From Myxococcales bacterium (GTDB lineage: Bacteria > Myxococcota_A > Polyangia > Haliangiales > Haliangiaceae), in contig JADKKI010000038.1 of assembly GCA_016720595.1 (NCBI GenBank), positions 1 through 64,000 on the forward strand: 64,000 bases of DNA, in the 5' to 3' direction. The notes beneath the pieces were generated by a model that did no database searches, was not told the origin of the DNA, and saw only the letters and a list, made by a program, of their open reading frames with translations. Position numbers and translations under genes: made by a program. Shown piece after piece: positions 1 to 8,154 of the stretch; positions within the stretch are counted from its first letter, which is position 1; every line of letters starts with the position of its first letter.

Positions 1-549
1 ATTCCACACCGCGAGCCCTTGCGCATCAACGCCATCGATCTTGGCGAACTGACCAAACACCACGATGCCGTCTGTGACCGCGACGATGCCGGTGATGCCA
101 TCGATGCCGGTAGCGACCATGGTCCACGAGACCGAGTCCCATCGCGCGACATAGCCGGTCGCGATCACTGCTCCCGGTGCCGACGGCCCATAAGCGCGCC
201 GGCATCGTCGGTCGCCAGGCCCCACCACGGCACCAGGCAGGCCATCGCCGAGCGGCCCCCAGACGGTGCCGTCCCAGGTCCCGACGTTGTGGAGTGGCAC
301 GCCGAGCGCTCGTTCGAAGACGCCGCCGACCGCGAGCCTCCGGTCGGGAAGTGCGACCAAGGAGCTGGCGTGTCCATTGCTGCCGCTCACGCCCGGCAGG
401 ACGAACCGCGGATCCCACCGACCTTCGCGCCACGGACCACACGACGGCGCTTGGGCTGCGAGAATTCCTGTGGGCTCGCACGCCGCGAGGACCATCAGCG
501 CAAGCGCGAGACGCAGCACAGCCGAGAAACGCAGCACGGATCGTGCCAC
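1..549 (-). CDS. Lipoprotein, C-terminus beyond the window edge
   Basis: An uninterrupted leftward frame runs off the left edge. It opens with GTG at 549 or, four codons later, GTG at 537. The N-terminus (VLRFSAVLRLALALMVLAAC) is a basic and hydrophobic lipoprotein signal ending in the lipobox LAAC. The mature part contains short units of the type 'G-x-FERALGVPLHNVGTWDG' and 'GIVVFGQFAKIDGVDAQG', which resemble the repeated blades of delta-proteobacterial beta-propeller or choice-of-anchor surface proteins. The function is unknown. The upstream side (550 onward) shows no good Shine-Dalgarno sequence. The C-terminus is missing, so the fold cannot be settled. Confidence 0.6.
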   Translation of the reverse strand, partial: MARSVLRFSAVLRLALALMVLAACEPTGILAAQAPSCGPWREGRWDPRFVLPGVSGSNGHASSLVALPDRRLAVGGVFERALGVPLHNVGTWDGTVWGPLGDGLPGAVVGPGDRRCRRAYGPSAPGAVIATGYVARWDSVSWTMVATGIDGITGIVAVTDGIVVFGQFAKIDGVDAQGLAVWN

Positions 550-1393
550 TGGCGCTCGAGCGGTTTCGCGGCCATCAGCGCGGACGCTGTCAACGACGTT
601 GTCGACCTGCCAACCCACAGTCGAGGGGCGAGCGCGAGGCCTGCCCAATTTTGGTTACGTTCGATGCGCATCGAGCATAGGTTCAGCAGAGCTCCATGAC
701 CTCCTGGGGGCTCGTCGGTAAGCCAGGGCTTCGTTGGTGAGGTGGAATGGGGCTCCATACGCCATCTGCAGCCCATCGTGCGGCTCAGGCGTGACCGCGC
801 TCAGAAGCAGGGCACCCCCGCGGCCGCATCGTGGCGACCTCGGCGAAAGCTGGTCGCGGTCGCGGTCGTCTCGGACGGGATCCCGATGCGACGGGTTCCA
901 ACGCGTGTTCCGCCGCCCAGACGTCTCAGACCTGACAGCGCCGGACCCCTACGCGGAGTTCGTGGTTGCTGCTCTGCGACTCCGCGGAAACACGTTCCCA
1001 CGCGCGCGGGGCCTGGACCTCACGTCGGGCATGCACCTGGTCGATGGGCGTACCTCCGGTATCCGCTCGTACGATCCATCTCGGGCGCGGGACCGCGACG
1101 CGTACTCCATCGGTCGGCCAACGCCCGGATGACGTCGAGGACCCTGACACTCCGCGACGATCGCGCCGGACGCAGTCCAACACGATAGGATCCACGTTCG
1201 TGCCATGGGCGGACGTCGCAGGTAGGCTTCGGCGGGGCGTACGAGGATGCGCTCGCGCTCGTCGCTCAAGGGCGGAAGACACGGTGACGCGCGGCGCGGC
1301 ATCTCGACCTACTCGGGGTACTCGGCGCATCGCCGGCTGGCTACTGCGGCATCACGACTGGTTCTCGGGCCGCAGTCCTCATCTGTGATCCAG
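550..1393. other. No supportable gene; probably decayed sequence
   Basis: Short open frames exist on both strands, but none has a signal peptide, a recognisable motif or the third-position GC pattern of the neighbouring genes. A fragment around 1232-1270 (AYEDALALVAQG) could be the start of a decayed HD-type protein continuous with the pseudogene that follows, but this is too weak to call. Confidence 0.4.
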
Positions 1394-1797
1394 CTCGCAC
1401 GCTCGTGGCCGCTTCCATTCGACCCGCGCGGTGGTGCTCACTGGCGCTCCGCTTCACGATGCTGGAAGATCGTGCACGCCGAGGAGATAGGCGCCCCGGG
1501 CAGCAGGCACGGGCCGCCGGCCGTGAGTTGCTGCTGGGACGTGGGGTTCCGGCGGGGCTCGCACGGTTCTGCGTGACGCACGCGGCGTGGAGCGCCCCGG
1601 ACTGCACGATCGAGGATCGGCTCGTCGCGCTCGCCGACAAGCTGTGGAAGGGAAAGCGCGCCGGTGGCGCGGCAGCGCCTCGCCGAAGACATCGGCGCCC
1701 GATCGGGGAAGGCGTGGGCCATACTCGATCGCTTCGATGCGCTATGCGGAGTCCGTCGACGCTCGCCCGGGCGACTCTCTCGCTCGGTGGTGTAGCG
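1394..1797 (+). pseudogene. HD-domain phosphohydrolase remnant with several frameshifts
   Basis: Reading across frames reconstructs one HD-domain protein. The pieces in order are PLPFDPRGG, then VVLTGAPLHDAG in a second frame, KIVHAEEIGAPGSRH back in the first, GRELLLGRGVPAGLARF through THAAWSAPDCTIEDRL and VALADKLWKGKR in a third, and RQRLAEDIGARSGKAW through ILDRFDAL in another. It ends at TAG 1795-1797. The HD pair (LHDAG), the second H (SRHG) and the downstream D (ALADKLWKG) are all present, so the gene once encoded a metal-dependent phosphohydrolase of the HD superfamily. At least three or four indels lie within about 400 bp, which is hard to blame on a single sequencing error. The upstream boundary is uncertain. 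Confidence 0.65.
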
Positions 1798-2044
1798 TGT
1801 GCCCGTGTGGCTGCTTTGGACGCTCTGGGCTATGAATGAACGAACGATAAGCTATAACACGGCTTCCAACTTCGCTGGTCACTCAGATGCGAGCTGGCCC
1901 GCACCACCGAGTCGATGATGCTGCTCTACAAGCGTGTTCCAGCTCGACGAGTGGTTCCTCCCCGGCCGATCCGAACGATCCGGATGCGCCGATACAGTGG
2001 ACGTTCCCGGACGGCAGGAACCCGACCCCGCTTCTCGCGTACCG

Positions 2045-2767
2045 ATGTCGCGCTCGCCGAACGACGCGACAAGGTGGTTTGTCGCGTCAAGCGGCGGCAC
2101 TGCCGCAGTGATGGTGTTGTCAGTGGGAGATGCGGTCCGCTGGATGGCCTCGGGCGACCTTGGCGTCAGCTGGGCGTCGTTCAACCATGGCGAGGGCTCC
2201 GAGAACTTTCCGCTGTATTTCGACCAGGCCGAGGAGCTGGCGATCGCGTTCGGCGTGCTCTCACGCGCCGATGCGCCGAGTTCGGCGAAGGTCGCAGTGC
2301 GTCTGCATCGCGTTGGCGTCAGCGCTGAGGCCGCTGGGGATCCAGATGCCGGAAGCTTCTTCCCCCCCGAGTACAAACAGTTCCCGTTCAAGGAGGGTGA
2401 TCTCCTGGCGAATCGCCGCAGCGACGGAAAGTTCGCCGTGACCAAGATCCTGAAGGTTGACCGTTGGGCACTCAAGAAGGGCCAGTCCATCCTCATTCAG
2501 GGAAAGACCTTTGTTGCCAGCGAGGATGACTACCTGCTCATCGTGAGCGCTTCGTATGGGGCATCGGAGTTCGACTCACTCGAGGAGGCCCGCCGTGCTG
2601 CCGACCAAGGCCGGTGGACAGTCAGGGTTGGTCACTCGCCGAATCGAACCCCGGGAGCGGCAGCTGGACAGACCCTCGTTGGCCACGCGCCCGTAACGGA
2701 AGACGAGCTCGACGGCTACGCGATGTGGAGGCAAGCGTTCGAGAACGGCGAAGCCGGCATCTTCTGA
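2045..2767 (+). CDS. Hypothetical protein
   Basis: The frame is open from 1934, but its first residues look non-coding, so I place the start at ATG 2045. ATG 2111 is an alternative. The protein is about 240 aa, with no signal peptide or membrane segment. The central part (FPFKEGDLLANRRSDGKFAV, then KILKVDRWALKKGQSI) and the acidic C-terminus (VTEDELDGYAMWRQAFENGE) look like a real folded protein, but I do not recognise the family. Third-position GC is lower than in the rest of the window, which fits an accessory or acquired gene. It stands alone, converging on the sigma-factor gene with a 22-bp gap. Confidence 0.5.
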   Translation: MSRSPNDATRWFVASSGGTAAVMVLSVGDAVRWMASGDLGVSWASFNHGEGSENFPLYFDQAEELAIAFGVLSRADAPSSAKVAVRLHRVGVSAEAAGDPDAGSFFPPEYKQFPFKEGDLLANRRSDGKFAVTKILKVDRWALKKGQSILIQGKTFVASEDDYLLIVSASYGASEFDSLEEARRAADQGRWTVRVGHSPNRTPGAAAGQTLVGHAPVTEDELDGYAMWRQAFENGEAGIF

Positions 2768-2789
2768 GTCTTCGCCACGAACGTTCCGG

Positions 2790-3550
2790 TCAGCGGGTCA
2801 GGCGAAGGAGCGTGCCGAGGCTCTCGTCGAGGTTCGACAGCGTGATGATCTCGTCGACGCTGTGGTCCCCCATCCCGAGCTCTGCCTTCAGCATCCCGCG
2901 CACGCTATCGACGAGCCGCTCGCGCGCTGCCGCGACGCGACGCGCGGCCGTGGCCCGGTGGATCTGGTACAGCTCCGCGAGCACGTCGATCGTGAGGCCG
3001 TCGAGGAAGTACTGGCGGAGCAACGTGCGCTCGGACGCGTCGAGCTTGCCGAACGCAGACGATAGGGCCTGCGTGAACGCCTGACCGTAGGCGCGCGCAT
3101 CGCGACGAGCCTCGGGCGCCGGACCGGCATCTCGGGGGCGAGGTCGGGTGACACGTCACGGCGCGCGCGACGTGCGCGCTTGATCGACTCGTGCACGCCG
3201 ATCGCGCGCGTCCAGCTCCCGAGGTCGCCGCGGCCGGTGTACGTCGCGATCAACGTGGGTGCCGGGCGCACGAACAGCTCTAGGCGCATCCAGCCGAGCA
3301 CGTCGTCAATGATGGCGGGGTTGATCTTCAGCTTGCCGAGAGCACGGCGCACCATCGTAAGGTGCGTGCGCTCGAACAGCTCGATTGCCGCGGGATCCCC
3401 GCGCTCGCATGCGAGGGCGAGTGCCAGGTCAGCGACGCGCGTCGAGTCGGCGACCTTCGTGCGTAGTGCCGCGACGAAGTCGAGCTCCGCGATCCGGATC
3501 CCCTGATCGGCAAGCGTGCGCCAGGCAGCGCTGAGCTCCGCGTCGTTCAC
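2790..3550 (-). CDS. ECF-like sigma factor, frameshifted as read
   Basis: Two overlapping leftward frames together give one sigma-70-like protein of about 253 aa. The N-terminal piece contains a region-2-like segment (ELFERTHLTMVRRALGKL ... DDVLGWMRLELF). The C-terminal piece contains a region-4 helix-turn-helix (FLDGLTIDVLAELYQIHRAT, then ARRVAAARERLVD). The frame changes near 3120-3145, so one base is missing or two are extra. The GTG start at 3550 overlaps the TGA of the upstream kinase gene (GTGA), so the two are translationally coupled. Such sigma factors are common partners of Ser/Thr kinases in myxobacteria. The frameshift is either an assembly error or a recent inactivation. Confidence 0.7.
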
Positions 3551-6110
3551 TGGGCTGTAGCATGCGCCACTTGCCACTCACGTGCGAGCGCGAGCTCGCG
3601 CTGGGGCAACGGCATGGGCGAGGACGCGAAGCCCTCGATCGCCGTCTTGACGAGCGCCGCCCCCCGTTCGCCACCGACCACCTTTCCCAGCTCGAATTCG
3701 ATCCGAGCGCGCTGGAACGGCGGCTTGCCCTTCGCGAGCTCGAGCGCCTTTTCGAGATCGGCCACGTCGGCCGTGGCGCCCGTCGCGATGCGCGCGCGAT
3801 ACCGCCCGTACAGCGCGTCGCTATAGTTCGGGTGCTGCGGCGCGACGCTCGCCCACGTCGACGCGGCCCGCTCGAAGCTCGCGAGCGCTTCCGCAGCGAT
3901 CCCGGCCTCGAGCTGCGCTGTCCCGAGATCGCCGAGCGCGCTGGCGACATTGCGATGAACCGCACCGTAGGCCGTCTCGAAGATCCGCGCGGCCTCATGG
4001 AGCTCGATCAGTGCGGGCTCGGCAGCCTCAGCGCGTAGAGCTCGTCGCACCCGATGTTGCCGTGCATCGTCGCGACATCGGGGTGCATGGCGCCCAGCGC
4101 GTTGCGGGTGATCTCGAGCGCCTGCACGTGCTCGCGCTTCGCTCGTTCGAGATCGCCTTCCATCGCATACGCATTGCCGAGCGCCGTGATCGCCGCTGCG
4201 AGGCGCGGGCTCTTGTCACCGTACAGCGTGCGGCGCAGCGCGATGGCTTGCTCGAACATCGCCTGCGCCTCTTTGACGCGCGATTGCTGGAGCATCGACG
4301 ATCCGCCGACGATGTAGAACTCGGTCTCGAGATACCGATCGCCCACCCGCAGCGCCGCCGGCAAGCCGATCTGGTAGTAGACGAGCGCCGCCGCGTGCTG
4401 GCCCCGCCGGTACTCGAGCGTGGTGAGGTTGACCAGCACCTGAACCCGCTGGCGATCTTCGCGCGCGAGCTCTGCGAACTTCAGTGCCTCGAGCAGCACC
4501 GTCTGCGCCTCGTCGAAGTTCGACAGGTTCACGAGGTTGCGCCCGAGCGAGACGCGCGCCGCACCTTCGAGGTGAGGATCGCCGCTCTTACCCGCCGCCG
4601 CGACCAGCTCGCGGTTGACGACGAGCGCCTCCTTCCACTTGCCAGCTGCCATCAACGCGAACGCTTTCGCCAGCTGATCCGATGCCGCTCGACGCGCTTC
4701 GCTCGGCGCAGCGGGTGGCGGTTCGACGACCACGAGCTCGCGGCACCTCGTCGGCGGCGGCAGCTGCTCGGTCGCCGCGACCGCATTCATCACCGACGAC
4801 GCGTCGATGGTGTCCTGGAACAGCCCGATGATCGCCCGCCCCTCTTTTGCTCGCTCCTCGAGACACGCGGCCATCCGGGTCCGCTGCGCCGATTCGACGT
4901 CGGTGCACAGCGTGTCGCGCATGTCGTGGAGCTGCTGCGACCAGCGATCGAGATTGGCCTCGACCCGCTCGGTGATCCCACCAATGAAGTTGAGCTTCGT
5001 CGCCTGGAACGAACGGCGCACCGCGAACTTCGTCGATTCGTCCCACGGCGACGCGAGTGGTGCGGTGAGCACGTCGCATTGCTTCGCATCACGCCGGTGC
5101 ACGCCGAGGTAGAACGTCCCCGCGGCGACGATCGCGATCGCCGCCACGCCGAACGCGATGGTGCGCCGGCGCTGCGACGCCGCGGAGCGCAACGCGCGCA
5201 GCAGGTCCGCGATGCTCGCGAAGCGCCCGTCCGGATCGCGCGCGAGGCCGCGTGCGAGCGCGCGACGCAGCGAGCGAGGCACCCGCACCCGGCGCGGGTT
5301 GGGCTCGTCGGGAAGCGCCCCGAAGATCGCCGCGTACAGGCTCGCGCACAGCGCGTACTGGTCCGCCCGCGCATCGCACGGCGCGCCCGCTCGTTGCTCG
5401 GGTGACATGTACGCCTGCGTCCCGCGCATCTCGCCGCTCGGACTCCCCTCGCTCGACGTCGCGAGGCCAAAATCCGTGATGCGCACGCGACCGTCGTTCC
5501 CGACGAGGATGTTCGCCGGCTTGATGTCGCCGTGGACGACATTCGCGGCGTGCGCGGCGGCCAGGCCCGCACCGGCGGCGATGAACGCGTCGAGCACCGC
5601 GCGCCACGACCGGGTCTCGTCGAGCCAGCGCCGTAGGCTCACGCCGGCGACCAGCTCCATCGCGAGATAGACACTGCCGTCCAGCTCGACCACGTCGTAG
5701 ACGGCCACGACGTTCGGGTGCGCGACCCGTGCCATCGCGCGCGCTTCGGCGAGCAGCTGCGCAGGGTCGGCCTTGACGTTGCGGATCGCCTTGAGCGCCA
5801 CGTCGCGCTCCAGCCGCAGATCGCGCGCGACATAGACCATCCCCATCCCGCCGGCATCGAGCGGACGATCGATCTCGAACTGACCGATCACCTTCCCGCG
5901 GGGCAGGACCGTCGGCAGCTCCCCGTCGTCGTCGTCGTCTCCACTAAGCGACCAGCGGGCCTTCGCGAGCGCGGAGATCAGCTCACGGCATGTGTCGCAT
6001 GCATCGATGTGGTCCTCGAGTACACGCGCCTCCACCTCCGGGAGCTCGTGGTCGACATAGTGCGCCGCGAGCTCGGCTGTGAGGTGAGAGGACATCGGCT
6101 CGGCTCGCAT
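3547..6110 (-). CDS. Zinc-finger anti-sigma / Ser-Thr kinase / TPR fusion, frameshifted as read
   Basis: Domains in order: an N-terminal zf-HC2 anti-sigma zinc finger with H-x3-C-x2-C (HIDACDTC, about residue 35); a Hanks-type kinase (about 75-335) with glycine loop LDAGGMGMVYVA, lysine in VALKAI, catalytic loop VHGDIKPANIL (HGD instead of HRD, catalytic Asp kept), ITDFGL and MSPEQR; one membrane segment (IAFGVAAIAIVAAGTFYLG); and a long TPR region, probably periplasmic. A frame change near 4020-4040 moves the last 150 or so residues (EPALIELHEAARIF ... REWQVAHATAQ) into another frame. I chose ATG 6110 over TTG 6113; GGAGGTGA lies upstream. The sigma gene overlaps its stop, so the likely job is phospho-controlled sequestration of that sigma factor. 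Confidence 0.75.
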
Positions 6111-6122
6111 CAAACCACGACT

Positions 6123-6980
6123 TCACCTCCTCAACGATCGGTGATCGTGATCGGGTCGCTGTTGATCTTGAAAGCTGTTCTCGCCGTCGGACGTGAAGTA
6201 GCCCTTGCCGGTCCCAACGATCGCGCCGGCTCGCTTGCCCCGCAGCTCGACCTCGTAGTCGCCCGGTGTCACGGCGGCGGTGTGGCCGGAGCCGAGCTCG
6301 TACTCGCTATCGATCAGCGTGCTGTTTCCATCGGGGTGGTAGTAGAAGTACGGGTCGACCTGCTCGCACGGCCAGGTGCCTGCGACCACGAACGGCGCGG
6401 TGTCGCCCGCGTCGACGCGCCGCACGCCGGCCTCGATGTGGTCGACCCCCGCGGTTGCGCAGCTCGGGATCGGCGCTGACGTCAACGTCGATTGGAACCG
6501 CCAGACCGCGACGCCGACGCCACCGGCCGGATAGATGTCGAAGTCGATCGTCATGTCCTTGTCGAGGTTCTGGACGACGTACACGTAGCTTCTCGCCGCG
6601 AAGCTCGACTGGGTCTCCTCGGTGACATCCATCCAGATGTCCTTCTTCGCATCGTAGTTGTAGTGGGCACCGGGATCGTCCGGGGCCGGCAATTCCCCGG
6701 CGGTGGCGAGCTTCTGCGTCAGCGAGCCTTGTGGCGTGCAAGCCGTCTTGACGAGCGCGTCGGGCGGCTCGACGAACACTCGTTGATACAGATGCGTGAC
6801 CAGCGTCGTGAAGCCCGGCGGACACGACGCCATTACCGAGCCGTCGAGGTTCTTGAGGCGCCAGGTCACCGTGACATCGTGAAACCCGGACCGCGTGTCC
6901 TTCGCGCTGTCATCGGTGATCAAGCAGCCCGTCGACAACGCCGCGAGGGATAACAAGACAGAGGTGCTTTGAAGCAGCAT
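6123..6980 (-). CDS. Lipoprotein of unknown function
   Basis: The predicted product is about 285 aa, with signal MLLQSTSVLLSLAALSTGC (lipobox STGC), so it is probably an outer-membrane lipoprotein. The body looks beta-rich (DVTVTWRLKNLDGSVMASCP, YVVQNLDKDMTIDFDIYP, GDYEVELRGKRAG), like the carboxypeptidase-regulatory or FixG-type folds of many myxobacterial lipoproteins. The last 18 residues are odd (QDQQRPDHDH...). One base fewer in the run around 6170 would give SFKINSDPITITDR and a stop at 6131, a more natural end. It lies just upstream of the kinase gene on the same strand and may be co-transcribed. Confidence 0.7.
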   Translation of the reverse strand: MLLQSTSVLLSLAALSTGCLITDDSAKDTRSGFHDVTVTWRLKNLDGSVMASCPPGFTTLVTHLYQRVFVEPPDALVKTACTPQGSLTQKLATAGELPAPDDPGAHYNYDAKKDIWMDVTEETQSSFAARSYVYVVQNLDKDMTIDFDIYPAGGVGVAVWRFQSTLTSAPIPSCATAGVDHIEAGVRRVDAGDTAPFVVAGTWPCEQVDPYFYYHPDGNSTLIDSEYELGSGHTAAVTPGDYEVELRGKRAGAIVGTGKGYFTSDGENSFQDQQRPDHDHRSLRR

Positions 6981-7023
6981 GCAGGTAAGGGCTGCGAGCT
7001 GGACGAAGTCGCGAACAAATCTG

Positions 7024-7740
7024 CTAAAAGTCGTCGGGGATGCCCTCGACGCTGCCCTTGTCGCCCTCGTCGTCCTTCGGGGCGGGGCGGATGTAGATGT
7101 CGTCGACGCGCCACTCGTCGTCTTCCTTGCGCAGGACGATCCGGTAGCGGATGCCGTTCTCGTCCCAGCGCAGCTCGGCGCGGTCGGTGCCGAACTCGTC
7201 GATCCGATCGTTGATCCGCTTGCCGATGCCCGCGACGAAGCCCTCGACCTGCTTGGTCAGGCCATCGCGGCGGCGCTGGGTGAGCACGCCGAGCATGCCG
7301 TTGATGTCGCGCTGGCCCACCGCATCGGCGAACAGGCGGATCGCGTCACGCGGGCGCTTCGCGCGCGAGCGGCTGACCAGCTCGGACTCGAGGCGCCACA
7401 CCTTGCCCTCGCGCTCGAGCTGCACGAGCTTGCCATCGGAGAAGCTGATCAGCGCGCGCTCGCCGACGTCCGGGTTGCCCTTGAGGCTCTCCTCGAGGAC
7501 CTTGGCCTGCCACTGGCGCTCCTTGTCGCTCTGCTTCCACTGCAGGGCGAACTCGTCGTAGCTGATCTTCTTGCGCGTATCCGCGGACAGCAGGCGGTAG
7601 GCGTCGTGGGCGTCGTTGGAGCGCAGCGCCGACACGTACATCTTCACACCATCGGCCGCGGGCGAGGACGGCCCCGCGGGACCGCCGCACGCGGCGAGCG
7701 CGCCGAGCGCAAGAGTCAGAGCCAGAGCGAGACGGCGCAT
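7024..7740 (-). CDS. Lipoprotein with NTF2-like duplicated domain
   Basis: The 238-aa product has signal MRRLALALTLALGALAAC and lipobox LAAC. Two similar alpha/beta halves follow. The first runs from VKMYVSALRSNDAHDAYRLL to KVWRLES. The second runs from IRLFADAVGQRDINGMLGVL to EWRVDDIYIR. This is the pattern of NTF2/SnoaL-like or DUF4878-type lipoproteins, in which a helical 'A..L..lLs..tr' start is followed by a strand ending in a W-R-L or W-R-V motif. No catalytic residues are evident. A -10-like hexamer 6 nt before the ATG suggests a leaderless transcript. Confidence 0.75.
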   Translation of the reverse strand: MRRLALALTLALGALAACGGPAGPSSPAADGVKMYVSALRSNDAHDAYRLLSADTRKKISYDEFALQWKQSDKERQWQAKVLEESLKGNPDVGERALISFSDGKLVQLEREGKVWRLESELVSRSRAKRPRDAIRLFADAVGQRDINGMLGVLTQRRRDGLTKQVEGFVAGIGKRINDRIDEFGTDRAELRWDENGIRYRIVLRKEDDEWRVDDIYIRPAPKDDEGDKGSVEGIPDDF

Positions 7741-7746
7741 GCCGCA

Positions 7747-7752
7747 ACAGTA
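7747..7752 (-). promoter_or_regulatory. -10 element TACTGT, leaderless
   Basis: On the minus strand TACTGT lies 6 nt before the ATG at 7740, so transcription would start at or next to the start codon. No Shine-Dalgarno sequence is seen. Confidence 0.45.
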
Positions 7753-7798
7753 GCAGCGCGCCGGGGGCCCTCCAGTCCGTGCTCGGAAAAAGGGGCCG

Positions 7799-7833
7799 AA
7801 AAGACAAACCGCCGAGGCACCATGCCTCGGCGG
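7799..7833 (-). terminator. Strong intrinsic terminator for leftward transcription
   Basis: A perfect 11-bp stem (CCGCCGAGGCA, 7809-7819, with its complement at 7823-7833) closes a 3-nt loop. Read leftward it is followed by the U-rich tract TTTGTCTTTT (7808-7799). There is no T tract on the plus strand, so it ends leftward transcripts coming from nadB or from a small RNA in between. Confidence 0.75.
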
Positions 7834-8082
7834 CCCCCCTTGCTGCGTGGCCGTCCGTCAAGATCCGGCAGCGAGGAGTATGAGCAGACGTAGTGCGAGC
7901 TAGATGCCAGGTGCCGCCGCGTGGTGATCGGGCCGCAAGTGGGCGCACCCTGGTCGCACCGGGGCTCGTGTATCAACCGCCGTTCACACTGGAAGGTGTG
8001 AAACCCGGCCCCCCGCGGAAGTCCGCTCGTGGCCTCGGGAAGATCGATGAAGATCCGACGGCCGATCCCGTCGAATCGCGCC

Positions 8083-8154
8083 TCAGGGCGTCGTGGTGAA
8101 CGGGGGCAGCGGCCCGGCCTTGCCGCCGCACGCGCCGAGCAGCACCGCGCGCAT
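8083..8154 (-). CDS. Tiny LptM-like lipoprotein
   Basis: This 23-codon frame starts with an ATG that overlaps the nadB stop (TGATG). The peptide is MRAVLLGAC followed by GGKAGPLPPFTTTP. The motif C-G-x-K-x-GPL-x-P just after a lipobox (LGAC) matches the layout of LptM/YifL lipoproteins (C-G-x-K-GPL-x-x-P), which assist LptD maturation at the outer membrane. The signal region before the Cys is only eight residues, shorter than usual, and no in-frame ATG, GTG or TTG was found close upstream. It may be a minimal LptM, a decayed one, or a chance frame. Its position suggests translational coupling to nadB. Confidence 0.4.
   Translation of the reverse strand: MRAVLLGACGGKAGPLPPFTTTP

Larger units (their letters stand above)
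7741..8082. other. 342-bp region without a protein gene
   Basis: No convincing reading frame is present. It holds the strong leftward terminator at 7799-7833 and a small perfect hairpin at about 7983-8002 (TTCACAC-N6-GTGTGAA). The 250 nt between the end of the nadB unit and the terminator are either a long 3' untranslated region or a small RNA gene read leftward. I recognise no known RNA family. Confidence 0.4.

Noticed and set aside
734..1330. Open frames on both strands in the left gene-poor region
   Set aside because: Codon usage does not match the neighbours, and there are no motifs, starts or ribosome-binding sites that would support a gene.
2625..2665. tRNA-like string around GAATCGAACCCCGGG
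   Set aside because: It resembles the reverse of a T-loop, but the arms do not form a 5-bp stem and no acceptor or anticodon stem can be drawn.
7983..8002. Small hairpin TTCACAC-N6-GTGTGAA as an operator
   Set aside because: It does not match the NrtR-like dyad and is far from any start codon.
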